Source: a bacterium (lineage in GTDB: Bacteria; SM23-81; DAOVCL01). From it: 64,000 bases of DNA. The translations under genes and the position numbers were made by a program. Shown one piece after another: positions 35,734 through 45,183 of this stretch (position 1 is its first letter; every line of letters starts with the position of its first letter). The notes under the pieces were generated by a model, which was given only the letters and a program-made list of their open reading frames with translations, did not search any database and had not been told where the DNA came from. The stretch is taken from positions 44,671 to 108,670 of the forward strand of contig JAOZPP010000001.1 of the NCBI GenBank assembly GCA_029932675.1, written 5' to 3'.

Positions 35734-36548
35734 TACTCCTTTAGTCTATTTTGAATAAAACATACTGGAAAAAAATGAAATTGGCAAGGGAAAAAGCCAC
35801 GGAAAATACTTCGGCGGTTTAAACCGTTCAATAATAGGCAAAAAGTAACCACTATGCGGGAATAGAATTGGCTAACCCCAAAGAAACCCCAAGAAAGAAC
35901 TTGGTTCACTACAAGTCCTCCCTATAGCGGCTATCACCCCTCTGGTCTACAATAATCCCCCTCATCCCTTGAGGGGGTCATAACTTCTGTAAACAACCCT
36001 TTGCTTTGGGCATTTCTGAGAAGCTCCAAAAGGTTCTATAAAAGCTGCTCAGGAGCGGATCAGGGCAAAATGGGCATAATAAGATATAAGCAAAATCTGT
36101 GCCAAGGAAGGGGAACAAGTAAGTAATTCGGGGTTTCTCCTTCTATCCCCAAATTCTCCCCCCTTGGAGAGACTAATTTACCCTCCTTTGCCATAGAGTG
36201 TTTTCCTTTTATCTCCGCATTTTGCAAAGGGCTGCAAAGTTTATGCAAATACCTTCAACGAGAAGAGAAATTCCTCTTGATTTTCCCTCCCCCACTGCTT
36301 ATTTTATAACCATCTCTACTACCTCAGTGGAACTGCTTACCTAACCCGGATTGTTCATAAGCACCTCACGGATGGATCTCAAGAGCTGTTCCTACAGCAA
36401 AAATATTAAGAAATTTGGGACTCGATGCTAATTTCTGAATAAATCGGGAAAGGGAAATCCGCAACCGGGCAGGAGCGGTTAGGTAAAAACTTTTAGCGTC
36501 AAGGCTTTCATATAGGGAAACATCTGCTAACCCTTGAGGATATCGATT
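35734..36548. other. Divergent regulatory gap between wza and the kinase operon
   Basis: No gene is supported in this 815-bp stretch. It should contain the promoters of both the EPS locus and the signalling operon. Visible elements are an 8-bp perfect hairpin CCCCCTCA/TGAGGGGG at 35957-35977 and miniature element C at 36345-36448. I found no sigma-54 -24/-12 site with correct spacing. Confidence 0.55.
36345..36448. mobile_element. Miniature inverted-repeat element, copy C (deleted form)
   Basis: The left end CCCGGATTGTTCATAA and the right end TTCTGAATAAATCGGG match the termini of copies A and B. The interior is shortened to about 104 bp in total, while AGCACCTC and a TACAGC-like piece are retained. 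No target duplication is visible. It lies just upstream of the histidine kinase gene. Confidence 0.55.
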
Positions 36549-37793
36549 ATGAAGGACCTCACCGGTCAACTTGAGCTGACAAACAAGAAACTGAAGAGGA
36601 GGCTTTACGATCTATATACCCTCTTCGAGCTTAGTCAACACCTTAACTCTGTACTGGAGCTTGATCCCCTCCTTGACTCCATCCTCCTGATCTGCCTAGG
36701 CCAAATGGGGGTAGGGGGGGCAGTTCTTTTTCTCACCCAAAGGGGGACGTTGAAGGTAGCCAAAGCCAAGGGGATGAAATCCCAAGATCTTCAGGGAAAG
36801 GAGATCGGGCTTCACAGCACCTTGGGACAGTTCCTCTCTAAGGCCAACCGAGCCATCCTTTTTGGTGATTTAGAGAAAATAGCGGGGGCTGAGGAGGAGG
36901 TAAAAAGGCTAGACAGCTTAGAGTGCGAGGTGTGCATCCCCCTTAATATAAAGGGAAGGTTAAAGGGAATTTTAACCCTTACCCCGAAGATCTCTGGTGC
37001 TCCTTTTACAAGTAACGACTTAGAGTTTCTCACCACATTGGCCAATCAATTGGGGGTAGCCATCGAGAACGCTGAACTTTATGAGAGTGTAAAATTAACC
37101 AACCTCGAACTGAGGAGAACGCAGCAACAGTTGATCCATAGCGAAAATTTAGCTACCGTAGGGAGACTGGCAGCTACTCTCGCTCATGAGATAAACAATC
37201 CCCTTGGGATAATAAAGAACTACCTCACCCTTCTCAGCAAAAAGGGGAACCATAATTCAGAGACCATAGAGGTAGTAAAAGAGGAAGTGGAAAGAATTGG
37301 CAAAATCGTGGGACAGCTCCTCGACCTCTCCCGGCCGATGTCAGAACCAAGAAGCCCTATCGACTTAAATCAATTGATCAGGGAAACCTCCTCGGTCCTA
37401 AGAGAACAACTCCTCCGAGATGGAATCACCTTAGAAGAGAACCTTTCCCCCATCTCATTAGTAAATGCCTCTCCTGGCCAATTAAAACAGGTCTTCCTCA
37501 ACCTGATTGCCAATGCTAAAGAAGCAATGCCTCGGGGTGGGAAGTTAGTGATAAATACCAAAATGGAAGATAACTTTGTGGAGATAAGTTTCTCAGATAC
37601 CGGAGAGGGTATTAAGGAGGGGGAGATAAAACGGCTTTTTCAACCATTCTATACCACTAAAAAGGATGGTATGGGGTTAGGTCTCTCCATCTGTGAGGAG
37701 ATAATTCGCAACCATAGAGGTGAGATATTGGTCAAGAGGGGTAAAGAAAAAGGAAGTATCTTCACCGTTAGGTTGCCGGAGGTTGGTAAGTAA
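36549..37793 (+). CDS. GAF-domain sensor histidine kinase
   Basis: This cytosolic histidine kinase has 414 residues. After a short coiled coil comes a GAF domain (about 30-175), then the phospho-acceptor site LAHEINNPLGIIKNYL. The ATPase domain has the N-box NLIANAKEAMP, G1 DTGEGI and G2 GMGLGLSI. The longer frame opens with TTG at 36534; I prefer the ATG at 36549 because GAGG precedes it. The stop overlaps the next start (TAATG). No membrane segment is present, so the signal is likely internal. Confidence 0.9.
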   Translation: MKDLTGQLELTNKKLKRRLYDLYTLFELSQHLNSVLELDPLLDSILLICLGQMGVGGAVLFLTQRGTLKVAKAKGMKSQDLQGKEIGLHSTLGQFLSKANRAILFGDLEKIAGAEEEVKRLDSLECEVCIPLNIKGRLKGILTLTPKISGAPFTSNDLEFLTTLANQLGVAIENAELYESVKLTNLELRRTQQQLIHSENLATVGRLAATLAHEINNPLGIIKNYLTLLSKKGNHNSETIEVVKEEVERIGKIVGQLLDLSRPMSEPRSPIDLNQLIRETSSVLREQLLRDGITLEENLSPISLVNASPGQLKQVFLNLIANAKEAMPRGGKLVINTKMEDNFVEISFSDTGEGIKEGEIKRLFQPFYTTKKDGMGLGLSICEEIIRNHRGEILVKRGKEKGSIFTVRLPEVGK

Positions 37794-39853
37794 TGGGAGG
37801 TAGGATTCTTGTTGTAGACGACGAGGAAAGGATGTGCGAAAGCATGCGCGCCCTCCTCTCTCAAGAGGGATATGAGGTAGATACAGCCTTAGATGGAATT
37901 GAAGCCATCAAGAAGGCTCAAAAAGGAAGATTCGACATGGTAATTACCGACCTGAGGATGTCCCCGATAGATGGGATCAAAGTATTGGAGGGCGTAAAGG
38001 AAGCATCTCCTCAGACACTTATAGTCATCCTCACCGCTTATGCCACCCTGGATTCAGCCATAGAAGCCATAGGCAAAGGGGCTTATGATTACCTGATGAA
38101 ACCGGTGGAATTCCCAGATTTGAAGAAAACGGTGGAGCGGGGGATGGAGAAGTTAGAATGGGAGCGAAGGCAGAGAGAGCTCATGATAGAACTCCGGGAG
38201 AAGAATATCCTCTTGGAACAGAGGCTACGGGAATTAGACGCTGTCTATGAGGCTTCGACTTCTCTTATCTCCGTGCTCAAGCTCGATGATAGCTTAGAGA
38301 GGATTGTGAACTTAGCTGCGGATGTCTTAGGGGCTAAATTAGGTTCTTTAATGATCTTAGATGAGAAAGGAAAGTATTTAACTATAAAGGCAGCAAAAGG
38401 GCTGGAAGAAGATATCATTAGGCAGACAAGACAAAAGGTTGAGGGAAGCATCTCTGGTTGGGTAGCCCAGAAGGGAGAACCTCTGCTTGTGGAGGATATC
38501 GAATTAGACCCCCGCTTCCGAAGATTGAACCGACAAAAGTACGAGACCAAATCTCTTCTCAGCGTTCCCCTAAAGATCAAGGGAAAGATTTTAGGGGTGT
38601 TGAATATGAACAACAAATCATCGGGAGACCCTTTTAACAAATCTGACCTCCGCCTTCTTTCTACCTTCGCCTCTCAAGCCGCTTTGGCCATTGAGAACGC
38701 TGCCCTCTTCGAGGAGAGCCGAAAGAGGATTAAGGAACTCTCTGTCCTCTATAGGATTGCCAGTAACCTCCCATCTTCTGAAAACCGGGAGTCTATGATC
38801 CTTATGGTCTGTCAGGGTTTAATGGAGATAATGAATGTAGAGAACTGTTATTGGTTCCAGGGTGAGGGCAAAGAGTTCAATCTCGTTTACACTTGCCAGG
38901 AAGGGAAACCCACCTCCTTCCCCCCCCTTAAGCTAAAAATTGAAGAAGACCTTAGCTCAGAAAACCTTTCCCAAAGGGTGCACGCCTTCTTGGTCGCTAA
39001 TGGCCTGCTCTCTTCCCAGGCTAAGGGAACCCTCTCAGTCCCCCTGATGATTAGAGGAAAACTGAGGGGCATCTTCTCCCTATCAGCTCCAGAGGAACTC
39101 TCCGAGCGGGAGAAGAAGCTAACGTCAATCTTAGTCTCCCAGGCCACTTCCCTCTACGAGACCCAAAGCGCCATCCTCTCAGCCGGCCAACTGATGATTA
39201 TGGGCCAACTTGTTTCAGAGATCAGCCATGACCTTAAACAACCATTGACCAGTATGCGTGGAACCCTCCAGATGCTCAAACAAAAGTGGGACAAACTGCC
39301 CTCGAAGGAGGAATATCTGAACAACTTGGAAAAGGATATAATGACGCTCTCTGATTTGGTCAGGGAATTACTTCGCTTCTCCAATCCTCAGTCATATGCT
39401 CGCCAACCAAAACAGATTACCGTGATAATTGATCGGGCCTTGGAGCTAGTGGGAAGTGAGTTAGAGGCAAATGATATCAGGGTAGAGATCACTTCCCCCT
39501 CCCCACTACCCTCGCTTCTCTTAAACGAAAACGAGATCCTCCAGGCAATAATCAACATCATCTTCAATTCGATCCAGGCCATGCCATCTGGGGGGAGACT
39601 GGGGATAAAGGTCCAAGAGGTGAAGAAAAAGGGAAGAAATTTCCTAAAAGTTGAAATTTCCGATACCGGGGTAGGTATACCGGCCGAGAACTTAAGTCAC
39701 ATATTTGACCGTTACTTCACCACCAAAGAAGGAGGGACTGGTCTAGGCCTCTCTATCGTCAAAAGAATCATTACCGCTCATCAAGGAGAAATGGAGGTAA
39801 AAAGCACCCTTGGGAAGGGGACAACTTTTAACATCTATCTACCCATATTATGA
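37793..39853 (+). CDS. Receiver-GAF-GAF histidine kinase
   Basis: This 686-residue hybrid starts with a receiver domain (ILVVDDEERMCES, acceptor Asp in ITDLRMSPIDG, lysine in YLMKPVEFPD). It continues with two GAF domains (about 150-300 and 310-455) and ends with a kinase core: EISHDLKQPLTSMRG, NIIFNSIQAMPSGG, DTGVGIP and GGTGLGLSI. An N-terminal receiver ahead of a kinase suggests it is a relay that is phosphorylated by the preceding kinase. Its start and stop overlap both neighbours (TAATG and ATGA). Confidence 0.9.
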   Translation: MGGRILVVDDEERMCESMRALLSQEGYEVDTALDGIEAIKKAQKGRFDMVITDLRMSPIDGIKVLEGVKEASPQTLIVILTAYATLDSAIEAIGKGAYDYLMKPVEFPDLKKTVERGMEKLEWERRQRELMIELREKNILLEQRLRELDAVYEASTSLISVLKLDDSLERIVNLAADVLGAKLGSLMILDEKGKYLTIKAAKGLEEDIIRQTRQKVEGSISGWVAQKGEPLLVEDIELDPRFRRLNRQKYETKSLLSVPLKIKGKILGVLNMNNKSSGDPFNKSDLRLLSTFASQAALAIENAALFEESRKRIKELSVLYRIASNLPSSENRESMILMVCQGLMEIMNVENCYWFQGEGKEFNLVYTCQEGKPTSFPPLKLKIEEDLSSENLSQRVHAFLVANGLLSSQAKGTLSVPLMIRGKLRGIFSLSAPEELSEREKKLTSILVSQATSLYETQSAILSAGQLMIMGQLVSEISHDLKQPLTSMRGTLQMLKQKWDKLPSKEEYLNNLEKDIMTLSDLVRELLRFSNPQSYARQPKQITVIIDRALELVGSELEANDIRVEITSPSPLPSLLLNENEILQAIINIIFNSIQAMPSGGRLGIKVQEVKKKGRNFLKVEISDTGVGIPAENLSHIFDRYFTTKEGGTGLGLSIVKRIITAHQGEMEVKSTLGKGTTFNIYLPIL

Positions 39854-41238
39854 GAAAAGAAGAGGAAAACAAGGTCCTTGTAGTCGACGATGACCCCCGC
39901 ATCTGCTGGATGCTTAATGAAGCCCTTAAAGACGAAGGTTATCAGGTCTTCACCGCCAGGGATGGACAATCTGCACTCCAGATAGCACTCAAAGAGAATC
40001 CTCAGGTGATGGTCTTGGATATAAAACTACCCGATATAAGCGGATTGGAAGTACTGGAAAGGTTGCGTCAAGCAGAACTAAGGGTGGAGGTAATCATCCT
40101 CTCCGCCCACGGGGAGACTAAGAATGTAGTGAAGGCCATAAAATTAGGGGCGGCGGATTTCGTTAACAAACCATTCGATATTGAGGAAGTAAAGATGCAT
40201 ATCCGCAATACCCTGGAGAAGGGGAGACTGAAGAAAGAAGTGCAGTTTCTCCGCTCCGAGTTGAAGGCCAAGAACAAGTTCGAGAGCTTCATTGGAGATA
40301 GCCCCCAGATCATAGAGATAAAGAAATTAATAGAAGAGGTGGCGGATAGTGGCCTTACCGTTCTCATCCGTGGTGAAAGCGGAACGGGGAAGGAGATCAT
40401 CGCCAGGATACTCCACCACATCTCCTCCAGAAGAAGTGGACCATTCATTAAGGTTAACTGCGCGGCTATCCCCAAGGAGCTCTTAGAGGCAGAGCTTTTC
40501 GGATATGAAAGAGGAGCCTTTACCGGAGCCTACAAGCGAAAGCCGGGTAGGTTCGAGTTGGCCAACCAGGGAACCATCTTCCTCGATGAAATCGGTGACA
40601 TGCCTATTGAACTCCAAGCGAAGCTTCTTCAAATCTTAGAACATCGGGAATTCGTCAGGGTGGGAGGGGTGGAGACCATCTCTGTGGATGTGAGAATCAT
40701 CTGTGCCACAAATCAAGATCTGGAAAAGAACTTAGCTGAGGGAACTATGCGCGAGGACCTCTATTACCGGTTAAATGAGATAACCATCCCCATACCACCT
40801 TTAAGGGAGCGGAGAGAGGATATCCCCCTTCTGATAGAACACTTCATCAATATCTATAATAAACAATTCAACCGGCAATTCCCTCCCCTCTCCCCCTCCA
40901 CTTTGCAAGCCATAGAGGAATATGACTGGCCCGGAAATGTAAGGGAATTGGAGAACCTGATAAAACAGACCATAGTTCGGGGAGATGAAGGGATCATTAA
41001 ATCTGAACTGAAAAAGAGAAGTTCCCTTTCTTCCTCCTCCCCCTCTCCCCCCCAGACCACTGAGGATGAGCTCTCCCTGAAGAAAGCCAGCCAGAAGGCC
41101 ATAGAGGAGACGGAAAAGAACCTGATCAGCAAGGCTTTAAATCAGACCAATTGGAATAGGAGGAAAGCCTCCCAGCTTCTGGGGATAAGCTATAGGTCCC
41201 TCCTCTATAAAATCAAGGAATACGGGCTGGGTACTTAA
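39850..41238 (+). CDS. NtrC-family sigma-54 response regulator
   Basis: This 462-residue activator has a receiver domain (VLVVDDDPRICWML, Asp in MVLDIKLPDISG), an AAA+ domain with Walker A GESGTGKE, the sigma-54 contact loop GAFTGA and Walker B TIFLDEIGDMP. It ends in a Fis-type HTH (NRRKASQLLGISYRSLLYKI). Its output needs RpoN. PrsR, the regulator of exosortase-EPS loci, has this layout, so a role in control of the adjacent locus is likely. Confidence 0.93.
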   Translation: MRKEEENKVLVVDDDPRICWMLNEALKDEGYQVFTARDGQSALQIALKENPQVMVLDIKLPDISGLEVLERLRQAELRVEVIILSAHGETKNVVKAIKLGAADFVNKPFDIEEVKMHIRNTLEKGRLKKEVQFLRSELKAKNKFESFIGDSPQIIEIKKLIEEVADSGLTVLIRGESGTGKEIIARILHHISSRRSGPFIKVNCAAIPKELLEAELFGYERGAFTGAYKRKPGRFELANQGTIFLDEIGDMPIELQAKLLQILEHREFVRVGGVETISVDVRIICATNQDLEKNLAEGTMREDLYYRLNEITIPIPPLRERREDIPLLIEHFINIYNKQFNRQFPPLSPSTLQAIEEYDWPGNVRELENLIKQTIVRGDEGIIKSELKKRSSLSSSSPSPPQTTEDELSLKKASQKAIEETEKNLISKALNQTNWNRRKASQLLGISYRSLLYKIKEYGLGT

Positions 41239-41440
41239 TCGCTAATGAAGGGAGTATCATCTTAAATCTAAGAGTTCTTGACCTTAGTCAAAGGGTCTAG
41301 AGCTATCATTTCCTCAGTAGCTCTATGATTAATTAGGTATTCACTGCTTTTGCTATGGTTGATAAGGGATTAGACGTTTATTGACCTAAGTTTCCAGGGT
41401 CCACTAGTGCGGTAGAATTCTTGTGCCCTGTTTAGTCTAA

Positions 41441-41473
41441 GGTGGCAGGAGATGGTTCTGCCGCCTTATTTTT
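41441..41473 (+). terminator. Rho-independent terminator after the regulator operon
   Basis: An 8-bp stem GGTGGCAG/CTGCCGCC (one G-T pair) with a 9-nt loop is followed by TTATTTTT. It separates the two-component operon from the ispH fusion gene. Confidence 0.7.
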
Positions 41474-41507
41474 AGAAGACTTAGCCCTCTAAGTAAGGCA
41501 AAACCAA

Positions 41508-43235
41508 TTGAAGGTAAAAATTGCCCGATACGCTGGTTTCTGTTGGGGAGTAAGAAGAGCGGTAAATATGGTTCTGGAGGCTGTACACAGAAGGGAACCG
41601 AACCTATTCACCTATGGGGCTCTCATCCACAATCCTCAAGTCACTGGGCTCCTCCAAAACCTCGGCGTGGGGATTATAAATAACCCCTCGGATGTTACTC
41701 CCAACATCAACCTTTTCATAAGGTCGCATGGGATATCCCCTCGGGAGAGGAAAGAGCTTCAGGACCGGGGAGCAAAGATCCATGATGCCACTTGCCCTTT
41801 GGTGGAGGTCGTGCAGAAGACGATCGAAAAATTTTCCCAAGATGGATATGGAATAATCATCGTCGGAGAGGCTCACCACCCCGAGGTATCCGCTTTATTG
41901 GAGTTTGCTCAGGGCAAAGGGGTAGCGATCTCGAAAGAGGATGAGGTGAGGAAGCTTCCCCAATGGGAGAAGGTGTGCGTGGTTGCCCAGACGACCCAGG
42001 AGAGGAGAACTTTCAAAGAATTGGCTAAACAAATTAGGGCCAAATACCGAAACTGCAGAGTATTTGACACCATCTGCCCAGCAACTGGAAAGAGACAGGA
42101 GGAGGTGCGAAAACTTTGTTCCAGGGTAGAGGCGATAGTGGTAGTTGGGGGGAGAAATAGCGCCAATACAACCCGCTTAGCCCAGATCTCCCGCTCCTTA
42201 GGGAAACCTACCTTCCATATAGAAACTGAGGAGGAGATAGGAAGGAAAGATTTTATAGGGGTAAAATCTATAGGTATAACTGCAGGAGCCTCCACGCCCA
42301 ATTGGATAATTCAAAGGGTAGTGGAGAGGATAGAAAACCTGGAGAGGAGCGGTGGGTTGAGAGGACTTTTCTTCCGCGGGATAAGGTTCCTCATCCGCAG
42401 CAACCTCTACCTAGCCTTTGGAATAGCCTGCTTCAGCTATGCAGCAAGCCGCTTGCAGGGGGGCGAGCCCAGACTGGCTTTCCTTCTGGTAGCCTCGGGA
42501 TACGTCTTCTCTATGCACCTTATCAACCACTATACAGACCCCTCCCCGGCGAATTTCAACGAACCCTACAGGGTTTCCTTCTACCGCCAGCATAGATCCG
42601 CTCTGCTGAGCTTAGCTCTCCTCTCGTTGGTACTTACCATATCTTTATCCATTTATTTGGGTTCTCTCCCCTTCATCCTGCTTGCTTTTTTATCCTTAAT
42701 GGGGGCAGTTTATCGGTTAAAGATCATCCCCCCTAGCTGGCCAATACTTCCTTATCGAAGGTTAGTGGAAATACCAGGCTCGAAGGATATCTTCCTCGCC
42801 TTGGCCTGGACCCTGGTAATAGTGGCTCTCCAGGGCCTGAGCAAGGGGAATAAGCTATCGCCTTCCTTGGGAGTAGCCTTTGCCTTCACCTTCATCCTCT
42901 CTTTGGTTAGGTCTACCCTCTTCAGCCTCAAGGACATTCAAGGGGATAGAATCGTGGGGAGAGAAACCTTACCGATAATCTTAGGAAAGAAGAAAACAAA
43001 ACTGTTTCTGGTGACCATTTTAGCCCTCCTTAGCCTCCTCCTCCCCTTCTCCTGGATGCGGGGGTGGACATCCTCCCTAAGCCTCTGGTTACTCCCTACA
43101 GTGGCCTATTCTTACTTCTACCTTTTCCTCTACCATAAAAGAGTTATCTTTCAAGGTATTCTTTCCGAGGCGGTAGTGGATACGGGCTTTATCCTCTCCG
43201 GTGTCAGCGGTTATCTCTGGTCTCTTATCCACTAA
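41508..43235 (+). CDS. ispH: IspH-UbiA fusion: HMBPP reductase plus prenyltransferase
   Basis: Residues 1-280 are a complete IspH. The three iron-sulfur cysteines are C12 (GFCWGV), C96 (DATCPLV) and C190 (DTICPATGK). H41, H74 and the catalytic E126 (EAHHPE) are present. It makes IPP and DMAPP in the MEP pathway. Residues 289-575 form a UbiA-type membrane prenyltransferase with about eight helices; the first Asp motif is INHYTDPSPANFNEPYR and the second is DIQGDRIVGRETLP. The start codon is TTG. There is no stop, frameshift or start signal at the boundary, so the fusion looks genuine. The prenyl acceptor is unknown. Confidence 0.9.
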   Translation: MKVKIARYAGFCWGVRRAVNMVLEAVHRREPNLFTYGALIHNPQVTGLLQNLGVGIINNPSDVTPNINLFIRSHGISPRERKELQDRGAKIHDATCPLVEVVQKTIEKFSQDGYGIIIVGEAHHPEVSALLEFAQGKGVAISKEDEVRKLPQWEKVCVVAQTTQERRTFKELAKQIRAKYRNCRVFDTICPATGKRQEEVRKLCSRVEAIVVVGGRNSANTTRLAQISRSLGKPTFHIETEEEIGRKDFIGVKSIGITAGASTPNWIIQRVVERIENLERSGGLRGLFFRGIRFLIRSNLYLAFGIACFSYAASRLQGGEPRLAFLLVASGYVFSMHLINHYTDPSPANFNEPYRVSFYRQHRSALLSLALLSLVLTISLSIYLGSLPFILLAFLSLMGAVYRLKIIPPSWPILPYRRLVEIPGSKDIFLALAWTLVIVALQGLSKGNKLSPSLGVAFAFTFILSLVRSTLFSLKDIQGDRIVGRETLPIILGKKKTKLFLVTILALLSLLLPFSWMRGWTSSLSLWLLPTVAYSYFYLFLYHKRVIFQGILSEAVVDTGFILSGVSGYLWSLIH

Positions 43236-43424
43236 AATGTCGAAAAGGTTAACAACCAAACTACCAAAGCACCATGGAGATTGCCTAAATAAATAGCTAA
43301 ACTGTCGGGGAAGGTTACAAAAGCAAAGTGATTATCTATTGGTTAAATTATGTAACAGCTTGAGAAGTAGTGAGTTAAAGGTTAAACTTAACTGGCATTA
43401 ATTTTGCATTTTAATAGTTTTGAA

Positions 43425-43718
43425 ATGAGACGACTGAAAATACTTCTTATTCTCCTCTTTGTCCTCAATTTGGCTGATGGGATCCTCCTTATCTGGGGAG
43501 AGTCCACTGGGTTCTTCCAGGAAGTTAACCCTCTAATGAGGTGGTGCCTGGAAAGGGGGACAGGAACATTTCTCTCTGTGAAGATATCCATCTGCTTAGC
43601 CTATATTTTAGTCACCTTAGTCGCTAAAAAACCAAAGTATATGAACCCAGTAACATCATTTTTGGTGGGTATCTACACGATAATAGTCATCCGTTCTCTG
43701 GGACTACTCATCCTTTAA
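43425..43718 (+). CDS. DUF5658 small membrane protein
   Basis: This protein of about 97 residues has three membrane segments. LNLADGILLIWGESTG followed by FQEVNPLM is the conserved DUF5658 block. The role is unknown. I chose the ATG at 43425 over the upstream TTG; neither has a strong ribosome binding site. It follows the ispH fusion by 190 bp and converges on galT. Confidence 0.72.
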   Translation: MRRLKILLILLFVLNLADGILLIWGESTGFFQEVNPLMRWCLERGTGTFLSVKISICLAYILVTLVAKKPKYMNPVTSFLVGIYTIIVIRSLGLLIL

Positions 43719-43802
43719 CTGAATTCCTTCCCTTCTATACCCTATAGGTAAAAGGCTTTGAAGTGCCCTTACATTTAGGAATTCCTAAGAATTTCCGCAT
43801 GT

Positions 43803-44828
43803 TTAGTTGTACACTTCCCGCAGCTTAGAAGCTGCATTTTCAGGCAAGATGGGGTTTATGTGAACACCTGTGCTCCATTCAAAACCAGCGACCTTACCCA
43901 GCCTGGGCAAGACCTCAAAGTGCCAATGGAAATCCTTGGAAAGGGTCTGCCAATGACCTCTTCTTGGAATTGGGTTGGGGCCTGTATAAAGGAACAAGTG
44001 GTAAGGGGGATCGCTCAAACCGTGAAACAGTCGGCCAAAGAATTCCCTTAGGATTTGGGCAAGGGAGGTGATCATCTCCAAGGGAATATCCTCAAAGTTG
44101 CACTGATGCTTCTTGGGCAATATCCAAGTCTCATAGGGAAATCGAGAAGCAAACGGACAAAAGGCTAAAAAATCATCGTTTTCACAGATAACCCTCTCCC
44201 CTGTCGACCTTTCTTGCTTTATAATATCACAGAAGATGCACCTCTCCTTATAAGCAAAGTATTTTCTGGCCCCCACAAGCTCTTCCTTTACCATCTTAGG
44301 GGTAACCGGCAGGGCAATAAGCTGGGAATGGGTATGTTCGATCCTGGATGCACCAGCCTTGCGGCCATGATTCTTAAAGATCAGAAGATACTTAAACCTT
44401 TTATCCTTCTTCAGATCCGAGATCCTTTGGATATAGGTCTTTAAAACCAACTCCATCTGATTTCCATCTAAAAGGTGAAAGCTATTAATGTGTTTGGGGG
44501 TCTCGATTATGATCTCATGCGCCCCCACCCCTCTCATTAGATCATATATCCCCTCCCCTCTCTTCCCCAACCCACCCTCTATGGCAAAAATTGGTGAAAT
44601 GCTGGGAATCACCCTCACCTTCCAACCAGGACTATTCTCAGGATTCTCCTTATCCCTTATGGCGAAAACTTCAGGAAAAGTGGCATCTTCATTCCCTTCA
44701 CAGAAGGGACAACCATTAGCCTTTTGGTCCAATCCACCTGAAAAATGGGGGAAGGCTTTTTTACCCTCTCTCTCCAGGTTTACTACCCACCTCCCCGCTA
44801 CAGGATCTTTTCTCAAAATAGAGGACAA
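43803..44828 (-). CDS. galT: Galactose-1-phosphate uridylyltransferase
   Basis: GalT exchanges galactose-1-phosphate and UDP-glucose in the Leloir pathway. The family start LRKDPVAGRWVV, two zinc-type cysteine pairs (CPFC and CIFC), SRIEHTHSQLIALP and the active-site DFHWHFEVLPRL are all present. The longest frame begins at 44903, but those extra 25 residues are not GalT-like. AGAAGGAGA lies just before a TTG at 44828, which I take as the start. It may supply sugars for the exopolysaccharide. Confidence 0.9.
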   Translation of the reverse strand: MSSILRKDPVAGRWVVNLEREGKKAFPHFSGGLDQKANGCPFCEGNEDATFPEVFAIRDKENPENSPGWKVRVIPSISPIFAIEGGLGKRGEGIYDLMRGVGAHEIIIETPKHINSFHLLDGNQMELVLKTYIQRISDLKKDKRFKYLLIFKNHGRKAGASRIEHTHSQLIALPVTPKMVKEELVGARKYFAYKERCIFCDIIKQERSTGERVICENDDFLAFCPFASRFPYETWILPKKHQCNFEDIPLEMITSLAQILREFFGRLFHGLSDPPYHLFLYTGPNPIPRRGHWQTLSKDFHWHFEVLPRLGKVAGFEWSTGVHINPILPENAASKLREVYN

Positions 44829-45152
44829 AGTTCTCCTTTCTACCCCGGTTACCAGCCAAACCGAAAGCCATATGGCCAAACGGCCCGCAGGGTGCTTGAC
44901 CACCTCCCTTCAATACCGTGAGAAGCCCTAAAAAGGTAGGCAACCCTGGATCTACCCTTAAACCTTAGTTTTTTACCGGTTGGCACATATAATGGGGGAC
45001 TATTTTTCATCTAAGAGGCTGGGGGGGCAACTCCCCATAATTAAACCACCTACATACTATTGTCCCAATATCCTCTTGTCAAGGCCAAAATGGAGCCTGT
45101 GGGTTGAACTTCCCTGGGCAACCATTATCTTGAATTCAACTTTTTTAAAACC

Positions 45153-45180
45153 TTGACAGCGGAAGAAAATTGGTTATCTT
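45153..45180 (+). promoter_or_regulatory. Probable sigma-70 promoter for the lipoprotein gene
   Basis: TTGACA (45153-45158), a 16-bp spacer and TATCTT (45175-45180) are seen. The start codon candidates (45184 and 45190) fall almost at the expected transcription start, so the message would be nearly leaderless. Confidence 0.45.
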
Positions 45181-45183
45181 GGA

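Noticed and set aside
35734-35900. Possible sigma-54 promoters for wza on the minus strand (GTGG...TTGCC near 35804-35818 and near 35837-35850)
   Set aside because: The GG-to-GC spacing is 11 and 9 bases instead of the required 10, so neither is acceptable.
43775-43788. Perfect 14-bp palindrome TTAGGAATTCCTAA between DUF5658 and galT genes
   Set aside because: Too short and without a T-run for a terminator, and the genes converge here, so an operator is unlikely.
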